Source: JAYQUR01 sp038133505 (lineage in GTDB: Bacteria; Pseudomonadota; Alphaproteobacteria; MPNO01; UBA830). From it: a DNA stretch of 25,610 nucleotides. This document shows, piece after piece, positions 15,430 through 22,760 of this stretch. The stretch spans positions 1 through 25,610 of the forward strand of contig JAYPTI010000027.1 of NCBI GenBank assembly GCA_038133505.1, read 5' to 3'. The position numbers and the translations under genes are program-made. The first letter of the stretch is position 1. Every line of letters starts with the position of its first letter. The notes under the pieces are model-generated. The model was not told the DNA's origin. It saw only the letters and a program-made list of their open reading frames with translations, and did no database searches.

Positions 15430-16424
15430 CGCTCGATATTCACGATCTCGCCAGACCCCGTCGACTTCACGATGGCCTCCAGCAGCGAGACGTTCATGAC
15501 GATCTGCTCCGGCGTGTTGGGATAGTCCGCAGTGCCGTCGATGGACCCCGCGAACGTTTCCAGGTTTGTCAGCACCGGCGTCGCCACCGGATATTCGGTG
15601 GTGGTCGGTTTCTCGTCGGTGAAGCAGGTCGTGTAGTACCAGCCTTCCGGCGCCTGCACGTGCGCCTTGTCGCGAATTTCCACCCAGCCTTTCGAACCGA
15701 AGATCGCTAGCCGCGAGAAGAAAGGCGTGTGCGTGAAGGCATTGAGCGAGGCTGTCTGGCCCCCTTCGAATTTTACCTGGGCCGTGAGCGTGTCGCCGTT
15801 CAGCACGACGCCGCCATGACATTCGCAGGAGGCGAGCACGCGGTCGGGTTGCCCGAACAGACTGATCGAGAGATCCATCAGGTGGATGAGCGTCGCGGTC
15901 AGGCCGCCGGCGGGGCTTTCATCCTTCTTCAGTCGCCAGTTCGTCCCGTCGAGGACGGCGAAGATGTCATGGCTGAAGTTCGCCTCGATATGCATCAGCG
16001 CACCGAGCTCGCCGTCGCGGGCGAGCTTGATCGCATCGACGATGGGCGGCTCGAACCGCCGTTCGTGGCCGATGGCGACCTTGACGCCGGCTTTCTCGAT
16101 CGCAGCCATCGCGCGCAGGGCAGAGGCGCGGTCAAGGCAGAACGGCTTCTCGCAGAAAACATGCTTGCCGGCTTCCGCGGCCGCTACGATCTGCTGTTCG
16201 TGGAGGGAGTGCGGCGTCGCGAGGATGACGGCCTCGACGTTACCGTCGGAAAGGACGGCCGCGTAATCGGTTGTGAAATCGATCCCGTGCTCGGCGGCGA
16301 AGGCGCCGCCGCCGTCGGCATCGATGTCCGCCAGTTTGACGACGGTGATCCTGTCGCTCTTCGCCAGCGTCTGGGTCAGGATCTTTCCCCACCAGCCGAG
16401 GCCCACGATTGCCGCATTGAGCAT
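15426..16424 (-). CDS. Gfo/Idh/MocA-family oxidoreductase
   Basis: A 332-residue NAD(P)-dependent oxidoreductase that typically acts on sugars, inositols or their derivatives. The N-terminal Rossmann domain shows IVGLGWWGKIL (6-16), the strand with LADIDAD, and the conserved CEKPF (91-95), in which Lys93 is the usual catalytic lysine. The C-terminal alpha/beta domain carries HLMDLSISLFG. It lies 37 bases downstream of a cupin gene on the same strand and is probably co-transcribed with it. The substrate cannot be predicted. Confidence 0.92.
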   Translation of the reverse strand: MLNAAIVGLGWWGKILTQTLAKSDRITVVKLADIDADGGGAFAAEHGIDFTTDYAAVLSDGNVEAVILATPHSLHEQQIVAAAEAGKHVFCEKPFCLDRASALRAMAAIEKAGVKVAIGHERRFEPPIVDAIKLARDGELGALMHIEANFSHDIFAVLDGTNWRLKKDESPAGGLTATLIHLMDLSISLFGQPDRVLASCECHGGVVLNGDTLTAQVKFEGGQTASLNAFTHTPFFSRLAIFGSKGWVEIRDKAHVQAPEGWYYTTCFTDEKPTTTEYPVATPVLTNLETFAGSIDGTADYPNTPEQIVMNVSLLEAIVKSTGSGEIVNIER

Positions 16425-16461
16425 GCGTGCGTTCTCCCTGTCGTTCGTTTCGATGATTTGC

Positions 16462-16890
16462 TTACGGCGTCGCGTCGGCCCGTTGGGCGTCCGACAGTGC
16501 TTCCGATCCGAACTCCGCGGGGGAGGTGATCTCGAGCAGCTCGAGGTCCTCCGACCACGACAGCACGTCGTNNNNNNNNNNCACGTCGTGCTTGATCTTC
16601 GGCGGCTGCAGGCTGCAGGTGCCTTCCTCGGCCAGAACTTCCCCCTGACCTTCGTACCAGAAGCGCATCCATCCCTTCAGGATGTAGACCATCTGGAACG
16701 TGATCTCGTTATGTCGGTGAAGGCCGATGCCGTTCTCGTCGACGTCGACGGCGCGGATGATATGAGCGTGAAAATCGCCGCCGGTCGCGGCGCCGATCCC
16801 GAGGTCGCGATAGACGAAGCTCTTGCGCAGCCCTTCGGCTTTGAAATCGGCGTCGGCCGCGTGCGACACCGAGAATTTCTGTTCGGCCAT
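16462..16890 (-). CDS. Small cupin-domain protein, interrupted by an assembly gap
   Basis: A single-domain cupin, likely a metal-binding barrel. Visible motifs are the helpful His pair and acid in DENGIGLHRHNEITFQMVYILKGW, and GTCSLQPPKIKHD for the second half. The N gap at 16572-16581 sits between two copies of CACGTCGT. Merging these copies gives KIKHDVLSWSEDLELLEI, a normal cupin sequence, and a protein of 136 rather than 142 residues with no frame change. A strong ribosome site (GGGAGGATGAC) precedes ATG 16890. It is the first gene of a pair with the Gfo/Idh/MocA oxidoreductase and may act on the same metabolite. The function is otherwise unknown. Confidence 0.88.
   Translation of the reverse strand: MAEQKFSVSHAADADFKAEGLRKSFVYRDLGIGAATGGDFHAHIIRAVDVDENGIGLHRHNEITFQMVYILKGWMRFWYEGQGEVLAEEGTCSLQPPKIKHDVXXXXDVLSWSEDLELLEITSPAEFGSEALSDAQRADATP
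16572..16581. other. Assembly gap (10 N), probably spurious
   Basis: The 8 bases CACGTCGT at 16564-16571 are repeated exactly at 16582-16589, directly on either side of the N run. This is what an unmerged contig overlap looks like. Deleting the N run and one copy removes 18 bases (six codons) and restores an uninterrupted cupin reading frame. Confidence 0.9.
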
Positions 16891-16983
16891 GTCATCCTCC
16901 CTTTTGGCTCTAACCTAGCGACGCGGCGGAGGTTCACCAAGTTCTGATTGGACGGGACGGGCAGGTCGGGGTTCACTGCGGCC

Positions 16984-17445
16984 ATGATGCGAATTCTGAT
17001 ATTTGCCTTTGCGTGCCTTTGGTTTTCATCGGGACCGGTTCGATCGGAAGAGGTGCGCGGCCGGGCGACCGTCATCGATGGCGAAACCCTCGAAGTGGAG
17101 GGCAGGCGCTTCAGGCTCTGGGAGATCGATGCACCAGATCTCCGCCAGACTTGCCGGCTCGGCGCGCGGCCATATCCGTGCGGCCGGATTTCGGCCACCG
17201 CGCTTATGGATTTCGTCGTCAGCGTACCCGTCAGGTGCCGGGAGGTGACCAGCGCCGCGGGGGTCGCGCGTTGCTGGGCGGCCGACTACGAGCTGTCCGA
17301 AGGCATGGTTCACACCGGATGGGCGCTTGCGATACCGCGGGACCATGCCCGCTTCGCGCCGATCGAGAAGCGGGCAGCGGCGGCCAAACGGGGCCTGTGG
17401 CGCGGCGAGTTCGTGAAGCCGTGGGAATGGAAGCCGACGGAATAG
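16984..17445 (+). CDS. Thermonuclease-like (SNase-fold) exported protein, probably degenerate
   Basis: A 153-residue protein with an N-terminal signal peptide (about 1-21, MMRILIFAFACLWFSSGPVRS) and a staphylococcal-nuclease-like OB-fold domain: RATVIDGETLEVEGRRFRLWEIDAP, then a middle segment, then KRGLWRGEFVKPWEW at the end, as in bacterial thermonuclease homologues. Arg44 matches the first catalytic arginine. The APE motif is APD, and the segment that should carry the second catalytic arginine reads TSAAGVARC, so that residue appears absent. Nuclease activity is therefore doubtful. The ATG at 16984 is preferred to the TTG at 16948 because it starts the signal peptide; ATG 16987 is equally possible. 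The gene converges on the Crp/Fnr regulator with 8 bases between them. Confidence 0.8.
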   Translation: MMRILIFAFACLWFSSGPVRSEEVRGRATVIDGETLEVEGRRFRLWEIDAPDLRQTCRLGARPYPCGRISATALMDFVVSVPVRCREVTSAAGVARCWAADYELSEGMVHTGWALAIPRDHARFAPIEKRAAAAKRGLWRGEFVKPWEWKPTE

Positions 17446-17453
17446 CGGCGCGG

Positions 17454-18125
17454 CTATTCCTCTACGAGCTCGGCGAGCGCGTCGACGTCGGGAACGATCA
17501 GTCGGTCTTTTTCGCGGATGAAGATTTCGCGCCGCGCGAGATCGCCGAGGACGCGCGCCACCGTCTCGCGTGTCGTGGAGACGCGCGCCGCGATCTCGGA
17601 ATGAATTGGGATCGGGCTGATTGCCGCGCTGTTGTCGTCCCGCCGGTTCGGTTCGGCCTTGTGCAGCAGATCGGCATAGATCTTGATATTCGCGCCGTAG
17701 ACGCTGAGCTCGAAGATCCGCTCCGTCGAGCGCCGGATGATGCCGGCAAGCCGTTCCATCAGACGGCGCGCCGTTTCGGGATGGTTGAGGACCGTCTCCA
17801 TGAATATCTCGGGCGCGACCTGGCCCACGGTCGTCGCTTCGAGCGCGATGACCGAGGCGGAACGGGCGCCGCCGTCGATTGCGGTCAGCTCGCCGAAGGT
17901 CCCGCCCGCGGGAATGTCGTCGAAGCTGACCTCGCGTCCGCTGTAGGACCAGTTCACGACGCGGACGCTTCCCGAGACGACGAAAAACACGTCCCGCGTT
18001 TCCATCTCGCGGCTGATGATCTCCTGGTGGTAGCTGAAGGACCGCCACGTGCAGCGTGCGGCAAGCGCATCGCGGGCCGCAGGATCGAGCGCCGACAGGA
18101 GCTCGATGCCGCTCAGCGATTCCAT
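17454..18125 (-). CDS. Crp/Fnr-family transcriptional regulator
   Basis: A 223-residue cytoplasmic regulator. Residues 10-115 form a cyclic-nucleotide-binding-type beta-roll with a well-kept phosphate-binding cassette, GGTFGELTAIDGGARSASV (74-92), including Gly-Glu (78-79) and Arg88-Ser89. This makes cAMP or a related nucleotide a plausible ligand. A long dimerisation helix follows. The C-terminal winged helix-turn-helix (about 174-212) reads HSEIAARVSTTRETVARVLGDLARR. No FNR-type N-terminal cysteine cluster is present, so it is not an oxygen-sensing Fe-S protein. It lies 22 bases downstream of the IalB-like gene on the same strand and may be in the same transcript. Its targets are unknown. 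Confidence 0.92.
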   Translation of the reverse strand: MESLSGIELLSALDPAARDALAARCTWRSFSYHQEIISREMETRDVFFVVSGSVRVVNWSYSGREVSFDDIPAGGTFGELTAIDGGARSASVIALEATTVGQVAPEIFMETVLNHPETARRLMERLAGIIRRSTERIFELSVYGANIKIYADLLHKAEPNRRDDNSAAISPIPIHSEIAARVSTTRETVARVLGDLARREIFIREKDRLIVPDVDALAELVEE

Positions 18126-18147
18126 CGTCTGCGTCCCGCGCCGGGCG

Positions 18148-18660
18148 CTACTTCTTCAGGATCGCGTCGAGCCCCGCCGTGAATCCCGTCAACGAAACAG
18201 GGATCGCGATGGTTTGCGAGTCGGGCCGTGCCTTGTATCCGACGATGAGGCGGTTGCCTTTCTTCAGGGCGCTCAGAAGATCATCCTTCAGTTCGAGCGC
18301 GGCCTGGCATCCGCGCTGCGAGCAGGACTGCAGGTTGAAAGCGAACTGCGCGCCTTCGTCCACCTTCCCGCCGATACTGGAGCCGAGGAATATGCCGAGC
18401 GGGGCGGTGACGATCATGGCGAGACGGCCGTCGTCGCCGATCGGGCGTACCGCGACGCCGAGGACCTGCCGCTGCGTGCCGCGGTCGGCGATGTTCTGGA
18501 TCAGCCCGCAGACGGTATTCGTTGCAGACAGCGCCTGACACTGGAAGACCCAGTCCCCGATGCGCTCGCCGACCTTGGGCGTGGCGTCCTGTGCCTGCGC
18601 ACGGACGATTCCGAGGCAGGCGATGATGGCCAGGGCGGCTGTTATGCGCAGCGCTTTCAT
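18148..18660 (-). CDS. Invasion-associated locus B (IalB) family exported protein
   Basis: A 170-residue protein with a signal peptide (1-23, cleavage after AQA) and the IalB domain: GERIGDWVFQCQAL, a second half with RQVLGVAVRPIGDDGRLAMIVTAPLGIFL, and LQSCSQRGCQAAL. The four cysteines (41, 51, 113, 118) are placed for two periplasmic disulfides, as in the family. The family is common in non-pathogenic alphaproteobacteria and its biochemical role is not settled, so invasion should not be inferred. The ATG at 18660 is chosen because it begins the signal peptide and has a GGGAGAA site; the open frame up to 18807 lacks these features. It precedes the Crp/Fnr gene. Confidence 0.9.
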   Translation of the reverse strand: MKALRITAALAIIACLGIVRAQAQDATPKVGERIGDWVFQCQALSATNTVCGLIQNIADRGTQRQVLGVAVRPIGDDGRLAMIVTAPLGIFLGSSIGGKVDEGAQFAFNLQSCSQRGCQAALELKDDLLSALKKGNRLIVGYKARPDSQTIAIPVSLTGFTAGLDAILKK

Positions 18661-18766
18661 GTCTCGTTCTCCCGACATTCGACGATATTGCGTCGCAACC
18701 TGTCTCAATTTCGCCCGCGCGGGAACCGACCGTGGGACATCGCCGGACGATGACTTCCGGGCGGTC

Positions 18767-19786
18767 ATGGTCCACCTTAAGAGAATGACCGACGGTTCTG
18801 CAGACAAAGGCGGGAAAGCGGCGGAATTCGACCGCAGCGACGCCGAACGCGCCTATGCCAGCGCCGTCAGTCTGTACACGGAAACACGGCGCGCCCGTAT
18901 TCCGGCTTTCATCCGGACGCATTTTTCCCTGAAAGGCGCACTGCGCATTCATCGCGCGGCGCTGGGCTGGGATCTGGTCCGGGCGCCCGCGAACATCGCG
19001 CTCGCGGTTCCTCACCTGCTGAAGCTCCTCCTCTGCGGCCTGTTGAGACGGGGCGGGCGGCCCGGCGTCGCCGACAGACTTCTCCGCGTCCGGACACAGC
19101 TGGAAACGCGCGTGGAGCGCGAGATCCGCTGGCTCATCTGGACCGAGCTGCTGGAACTTCCCTACGAAGACGGGGGGAGGACCTCGGACAGGGACGCGCT
19201 GGCGGAGATCCTGTTCGCGCGGCCGAGCGTTGCGGAGGCACTCGCTGCGGCTGCCGGGACCGTTTCTGAAAGCCGCGACGACCCGGCGTTTCGGACGAAG
19301 CTCGCGGAACACCTGACGCGATATACCGGCGCCCGCAACGCGACGGCCGAAATCGCCACCGCCATTGCCTCGACCGGCGCCGGCACGCTGCTGGTGCAAC
19401 AGGTGACGCCGACGGCGATCTCGCTCGGCCCACCGGTTGCCGCGATTTTCGCGCAGCAGGCGGCGGTCTTCGCGTTTCCGCTGGGAACCGGGCTCGGCGG
19501 GGTCTGGTACTCGATGTTCCCCCCAGAGCCGTCGGCTGGCCTCGTCGCAGGGGTGACGGTGACGCTGCTTGTCGTCACGTCCGTCTTCGCCGCATTTGCG
19601 GGTGTCGTGGCGGACCCGGTGCAGCGCGCGCTCGGGTTTCACCGCCGTCGCCTCGATGCCTTCGTCGAAGCCGTGGCCGCGGACCTCGCCGAGGGCGGCG
19701 GCAATTTCCGGGTGCGCGCCCATTATGTCGCGCGGCTGTTCGATTTCTTCGAGGCCGTCAGGCTCGCGGTACGCGCCGCCACCTAG
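18767..19786 (+). CDS. Membrane protein of unknown function
   Basis: I do not recognise the function. The 339-residue product is rich in Arg and Ala. It has a hydrophobic helix at about 72-93, a central soluble region with many acidic and basic residues (100-190), two glycine/alanine-rich hydrophobic segments at about 203-246 and 257-282 that look like a membrane hairpin, and an amphipathic basic tail. The C-terminal part (ADPVQRALGFHRRRLDAFVEAV) is likely cytoplasmic. The start is uncertain: ATG 18767 and ATG 18785 are both possible with poor ribosome sites, and the frame is open further upstream through the antisense of the IalB gene. It is divergent from IalB and convergent with the MCD-like gene. 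Confidence 0.7.
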   Translation: MVHLKRMTDGSADKGGKAAEFDRSDAERAYASAVSLYTETRRARIPAFIRTHFSLKGALRIHRAALGWDLVRAPANIALAVPHLLKLLLCGLLRRGGRPGVADRLLRVRTQLETRVEREIRWLIWTELLELPYEDGGRTSDRDALAEILFARPSVAEALAAAAGTVSESRDDPAFRTKLAEHLTRYTGARNATAEIATAIASTGAGTLLVQQVTPTAISLGPPVAAIFAQQAAVFAFPLGTGLGGVWYSMFPPEPSAGLVAGVTVTLLVVTSVFAAFAGVVADPVQRALGFHRRRLDAFVEAVAADLAEGGGNFRVRAHYVARLFDFFEAVRLAVRAAT

Positions 19787-19808
19787 CTGCCGGCGTGCGC
19801 CCTGCCGC

Positions 19809-19827
19809 CGCCCGGCCGAGCCGGGCG
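19809..19827. terminator. GC-rich hairpin between convergent genes
   Basis: A perfect 8-bp stem (CGCCCGGC against GCCGGGCG, loop CGA) lies in the 96-base gap between two gene ends. No T-tract follows on either strand, so it would be a weak or factor-assisted bidirectional terminator. Nothing else is recognisable in this gap. Confidence 0.4.
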
Positions 19828-19882
19828 CCTAAAGCCGGCTAGACAAGATCTGCAACTACCTTGTCCGGTCGAATGGGGATAC

Positions 19883-20356
19883 CTAAGCGCGTTCAGCGCG
19901 GTTTTTGTCGCTCGCCAGCCCGTCGATCTCCGCCGCCAGATCCGCGGGGCCGATCGTGCGCAGCCGATCGAGCAGGCCGGGACCGGCGGCCTGTTCCGAA
20001 ATCATTGCGAGCAGGCGCTTTCGTGCCGGCTCGAATGCATCGAGGATGGCCATCTTGGTGGAGGCGCGCCCGAAATATTCCGATTCCTCGATCCGGGAAT
20101 AGCGCTCGCCGCTCGATTTCGCGGCCGTGTCGTTGAGTGTGGCGACGATGTCGGCATAGGCGGTTCGGCCGGCATCCGACAGATCGTCGAAAAGCGCCAC
20201 CAGCCGTTCGAGCCGTCGATGCGAGGCGAGGGTCCCGCCGTCGCGATCGAGGCAGCGTCTGAATTCGGCGCGCAGCGCTGCCGGTTCGTCTCCCGGCAGG
20301 TCGCGGGAAAAGACCGTCTTCGGCGCCGGCGATGCGAAAAACCGTTTGAAGAACAT
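19883..20356 (-). CDS. Orphan protein resembling the N-terminal domain of malonyl-CoA decarboxylase
   Basis: A 157-residue, mostly helical soluble protein. The segment RRLERLVALFDDLSDAGRTAY (47-67) and the later FEPARKRLLAMISEQAAGPG (108-127) recall the helical N-terminal oligomerisation domain of bacterial malonyl-CoA decarboxylase, in which an EPxRxxLL segment is followed by APGGTAAL. The catalytic acetyltransferase-like domain is absent, and the 96 bases downstream do not encode it. The gene is therefore either a stand-alone helical-domain protein or the remnant of a longer one. The similarity is by eye and could be coincidental. ATG 20356 is chosen as the start of the compact domain; the open frame extends to 20578, antisense to the Liv binding-protein gene. 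It is divergent from the Liv operon. Confidence 0.6.
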   Translation of the reverse strand: MFFKRFFASPAPKTVFSRDLPGDEPAALRAEFRRCLDRDGGTLASHRRLERLVALFDDLSDAGRTAYADIVATLNDTAAKSSGERYSRIEESEYFGRASTKMAILDAFEPARKRLLAMISEQAAGPGLLDRLRTIGPADLAAEIDGLASDKNRAERA

Positions 20357-20483
20357 CGCTGTTTTCTGCCAGACGCCGCGGCGGACCGCAACTGTTTCAG
20401 ATGATTGCGGAAGCGGGGTTTTAGCTTGCGTTGCAATACGGTAGTATCGCCTCAGTGACAGGGTCTTCTCGAAAGGGAGCGTT

Positions 20484-21671
20484 ATGAAGAAACAATTTCT
20501 TGCAGCAGCGGCTGCAGCGGCATTCCTGCTTGCCCCGGCGGCACAGGCGCAGACCGTAAAGGTCGGCCACATCAACACCTTCTCCGGTGGTGCAGCTATC
20601 TACGGCAAGCACCAGAAGGACGCGATCGAACTCGCGCTCGATCATCTCGGCCGCAAGCTCGGCGGCCTTAACGTCGAAATGATCTACGGCGACGACCAGC
20701 GCAAGCCCGACGTCGGCCGCCAGGTTGCGGTCGAAATGCTCCAGAAGGACAAAGTCAACTTCGTGACCGGCATCATCTGGTCCAATATTCTCGCCGCGGT
20801 CCAGCAGGTCGTCCTCAAGGACGAAACGTTCATGATTACGACGAACGCCGGGTGGTCGCAGATGGCCGGCAAGGGCTGCCATCCGCTGTTCTTCTCGACG
20901 TCGTGGAACAACGACAACACGCCGGAAGCGATGGGCAAACTGCTCACCGACGAGAAAGTGGACAACGTGTTCCTGATTTCGGCCAACTACCAGGCCGGCA
21001 AGGACATGCTGAACGGCTTCCTGCGCTATTACAAAGGCAAGACGGCGGGCAAGATTCTCTACCGCCTCGGCCAGCGCGACTATCAGGCGGAGCTCTCGCA
21101 GATTCGCTCCGCCAAGCCCAACGCCATCTTCGGCTTCGTGCCGGGCGGCATGGGCGTCGCGTTCCTGAAGCAGTATCAGGCCGCCGGTATTACGATCCCG
21201 TTCTACAGCGTGTTCACGGTCGACTATCTGTCCCTGCCGGGCATCGGCAAGGCGGCGATCGGGACCTATCACACGAACTACTGGGATCCCGAGGGCAAGA
21301 ACGACCAGAACCAGCGGTTTGTGAAGGACTTCATCAAGAAGTACGGCTACCACCCGTCGAACTTCGCGGCTCAGGCCTACGATCTGCCGTTCATGCTCGA
21401 CGACGCCATCAAGGCGGTCGGCGGCGACCTTTCCAACAAGAAAGGCATGATGCAGCAGATGGAGAAGGCGGCGTTCCCGACGGTGCGCGGCAAGTTCTCG
21501 TACAATATCAACCACATCCCGATCCAGAACTACTACAAGCGCGAGGTGATTGCGGACGCCGACGGCAACCCGAAGATCGTCGCGCGCGGCGTGGTCTTCG
21601 AAAACCACAAGGACGTCTACTATCCGAAGTGCCAGATGGCGAAGCTCAAGAAGCGTATGAAGCTCGACTGA
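20484..21671 (+). CDS. ABC transporter substrate-binding protein, branched-chain amino acid (LivJ/Leu-Ile-Val) type
   Basis: Periplasmic type-I binding protein, 395 residues, that delivers a ligand to the permease and ATPase pairs downstream. Residues 1-22 form a signal peptide (MKK, alanine-rich core, AQA cleavage). The mature protein starts QTVKVGHINTFSGGAAIYG, the usual LivK opening, and contains the ADD/YGDDQRKP and AAQAYDLPFMLDDAI segments. The ribosome site AAAGGGAG precedes ATG 20484. Binding proteins with this operon layout import branched amino acids, amides, or aromatic acids. Which ligand is not visible. The transcript probably continues through a 14-bp hairpin to four more genes. 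Confidence 0.93.
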   Translation: MKKQFLAAAAAAAFLLAPAAQAQTVKVGHINTFSGGAAIYGKHQKDAIELALDHLGRKLGGLNVEMIYGDDQRKPDVGRQVAVEMLQKDKVNFVTGIIWSNILAAVQQVVLKDETFMITTNAGWSQMAGKGCHPLFFSTSWNNDNTPEAMGKLLTDEKVDNVFLISANYQAGKDMLNGFLRYYKGKTAGKILYRLGQRDYQAELSQIRSAKPNAIFGFVPGGMGVAFLKQYQAAGITIPFYSVFTVDYLSLPGIGKAAIGTYHTNYWDPEGKNDQNQRFVKDFIKKYGYHPSNFAAQAYDLPFMLDDAIKAVGGDLSNKKGMMQQMEKAAFPTVRGKFSYNINHIPIQNYYKREVIADADGNPKIVARGVVFENHKDVYYPKCQMAKLKKRMKLD

Positions 21672-21705
21672 CTTCGGGCCGCTTTTTGCCGACAGGCAAG
21701 ATGCA

Positions 21706-21744
21706 TTCCGGACGCCTGCGGGGAGGCAGGCGTCCGGAAATTTT
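21706..21744 (+). terminator. Strong intercistronic hairpin between binding protein and permease
   Basis: A perfect 14-bp stem (21706-21719 against 21726-21739, TTCCGGACGCCTGC with its complement) has a 6-base loop and is followed by ATTTT. It lies 35 bases after the binding-protein stop and about 90 bases before the permease start. It has the form of a rho-independent terminator with a short U-run, so it would stop part of the transcripts or protect the upstream mRNA 3' end, giving more binding protein than permease. Confidence 0.75.
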
Positions 21745-21832
21745 CCACGGGTGAGGTGAACAGGGAAGCGCGCGGCTCCGCGTACGGAGCGGCGTGTTGG
21801 CGAACGAACATGATAAATGCAGGCACAGCGCG

Positions 21833-22756
21833 ATGAGTGTGCTGCTCCTCCTCGAACAGACGCTGAACGGCATACAGTTCGGTGTCTTTCTCTTCCTGAT
21901 TTCGGCCGGGCTGACTCTCGTCTTCGGCATCATGAACATGGTGAACCTGGCACACGGGTCGCTTTACATGCTGGGCGCGTACTACGCGGTGACGTTCGTG
22001 AATCTGACGGGATCGTTCCTGCTGGCGCTGGTGCTGACGATCCCGTGTGCGCTGCTGACCGGCGTCTTGCTGGAGATCGTGGCGCTGAGGACCTTCTATC
22101 AGCGCGATCACATGGACCAGGTGCTGGCGACCTTCGGGCTGATCCTGTTCTTCAACGAGTCCGTCCGTCTCATATGGGGGCCCGAGCAGCAGCCCATGCC
22201 GCTGCCGGCGGTGTTCGCGGGCCATGTCGAGATTTTCCCCGATGCCCCCTATCCGATCTTTCGCCTCGCGATCATCGGGATGGGTATCCTCGTCGCCATC
22301 TTACTGTATTTCCTGATATCCAAAACGCGGATCGGCATGCTGATCCGCGCCGGCGCGAGCAACCGGCCGATGGTCGGCGCGCTCGGCGTCAACATCCGGC
22401 TGCTGTATACGATGGTGTTCGGCCTTGGTGCCGCGCTCGCGGCCATCGCCGGCGTGATGGCCGGGCCCATCCTGTCGGTCGAGCCGGGAATGGGTGAGGA
22501 TATGTTGATCCTTGCCTTCGTCGTTATCGTCATCGGCGGGATCGGTTCGATCCGCGGCGCGGTGGTCTCGTCAATTATCGTCGGCATTTTCGAAACGGTG
22601 GGCCGCTCGACGCTCCCCTACCTGCTGACGGAAGTCGTCTCAGCCGATGCCGCGCAGACCGCAGGCCCCGCGATCGCGTCGATGCTGATCTACATCCTCA
22701 TGGCCGCCGTACTCTTCTTCAAACCCGAGGGCCTGTTCCCGGCCAGGACGGGCTGA
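21833..22756 (+). CDS. livH: Branched-chain amino acid-type ABC transporter permease (LivH)
   Basis: Inner-membrane permease of 307 residues, with about eight hydrophobic helices. The LivH-typical N-terminus LLLEQTLNGIQFGVFLFLISAGLTLVFGIMNMVNLAHGS is present, along with the EAA-like cytoplasmic region (GALGVNIRLLYTMVFGLGAALAAIAGVMAGP) and the conserved GGIGSIRGAVVSS. The ATG at 21833 is chosen over 21794 because the conserved N-terminus begins there. It is followed by LivM after only 4 bases. It forms the channel with LivM. Confidence 0.93.
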   Translation: MSVLLLLEQTLNGIQFGVFLFLISAGLTLVFGIMNMVNLAHGSLYMLGAYYAVTFVNLTGSFLLALVLTIPCALLTGVLLEIVALRTFYQRDHMDQVLATFGLILFFNESVRLIWGPEQQPMPLPAVFAGHVEIFPDAPYPIFRLAIIGMGILVAILLYFLISKTRIGMLIRAGASNRPMVGALGVNIRLLYTMVFGLGAALAAIAGVMAGPILSVEPGMGEDMLILAFVVIVIGGIGSIRGAVVSSIIVGIFETVGRSTLPYLLTEVVSADAAQTAGPAIASMLIYILMAAVLFFKPEGLFPARTG

Positions 22757-22760
22757 CGCC

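Noticed and set aside
18148..18660. IalB-like gene as evidence of a pathogen
   Set aside because: IalB-family proteins are widespread in free-living alphaproteobacteria, and no other virulence gene is present.
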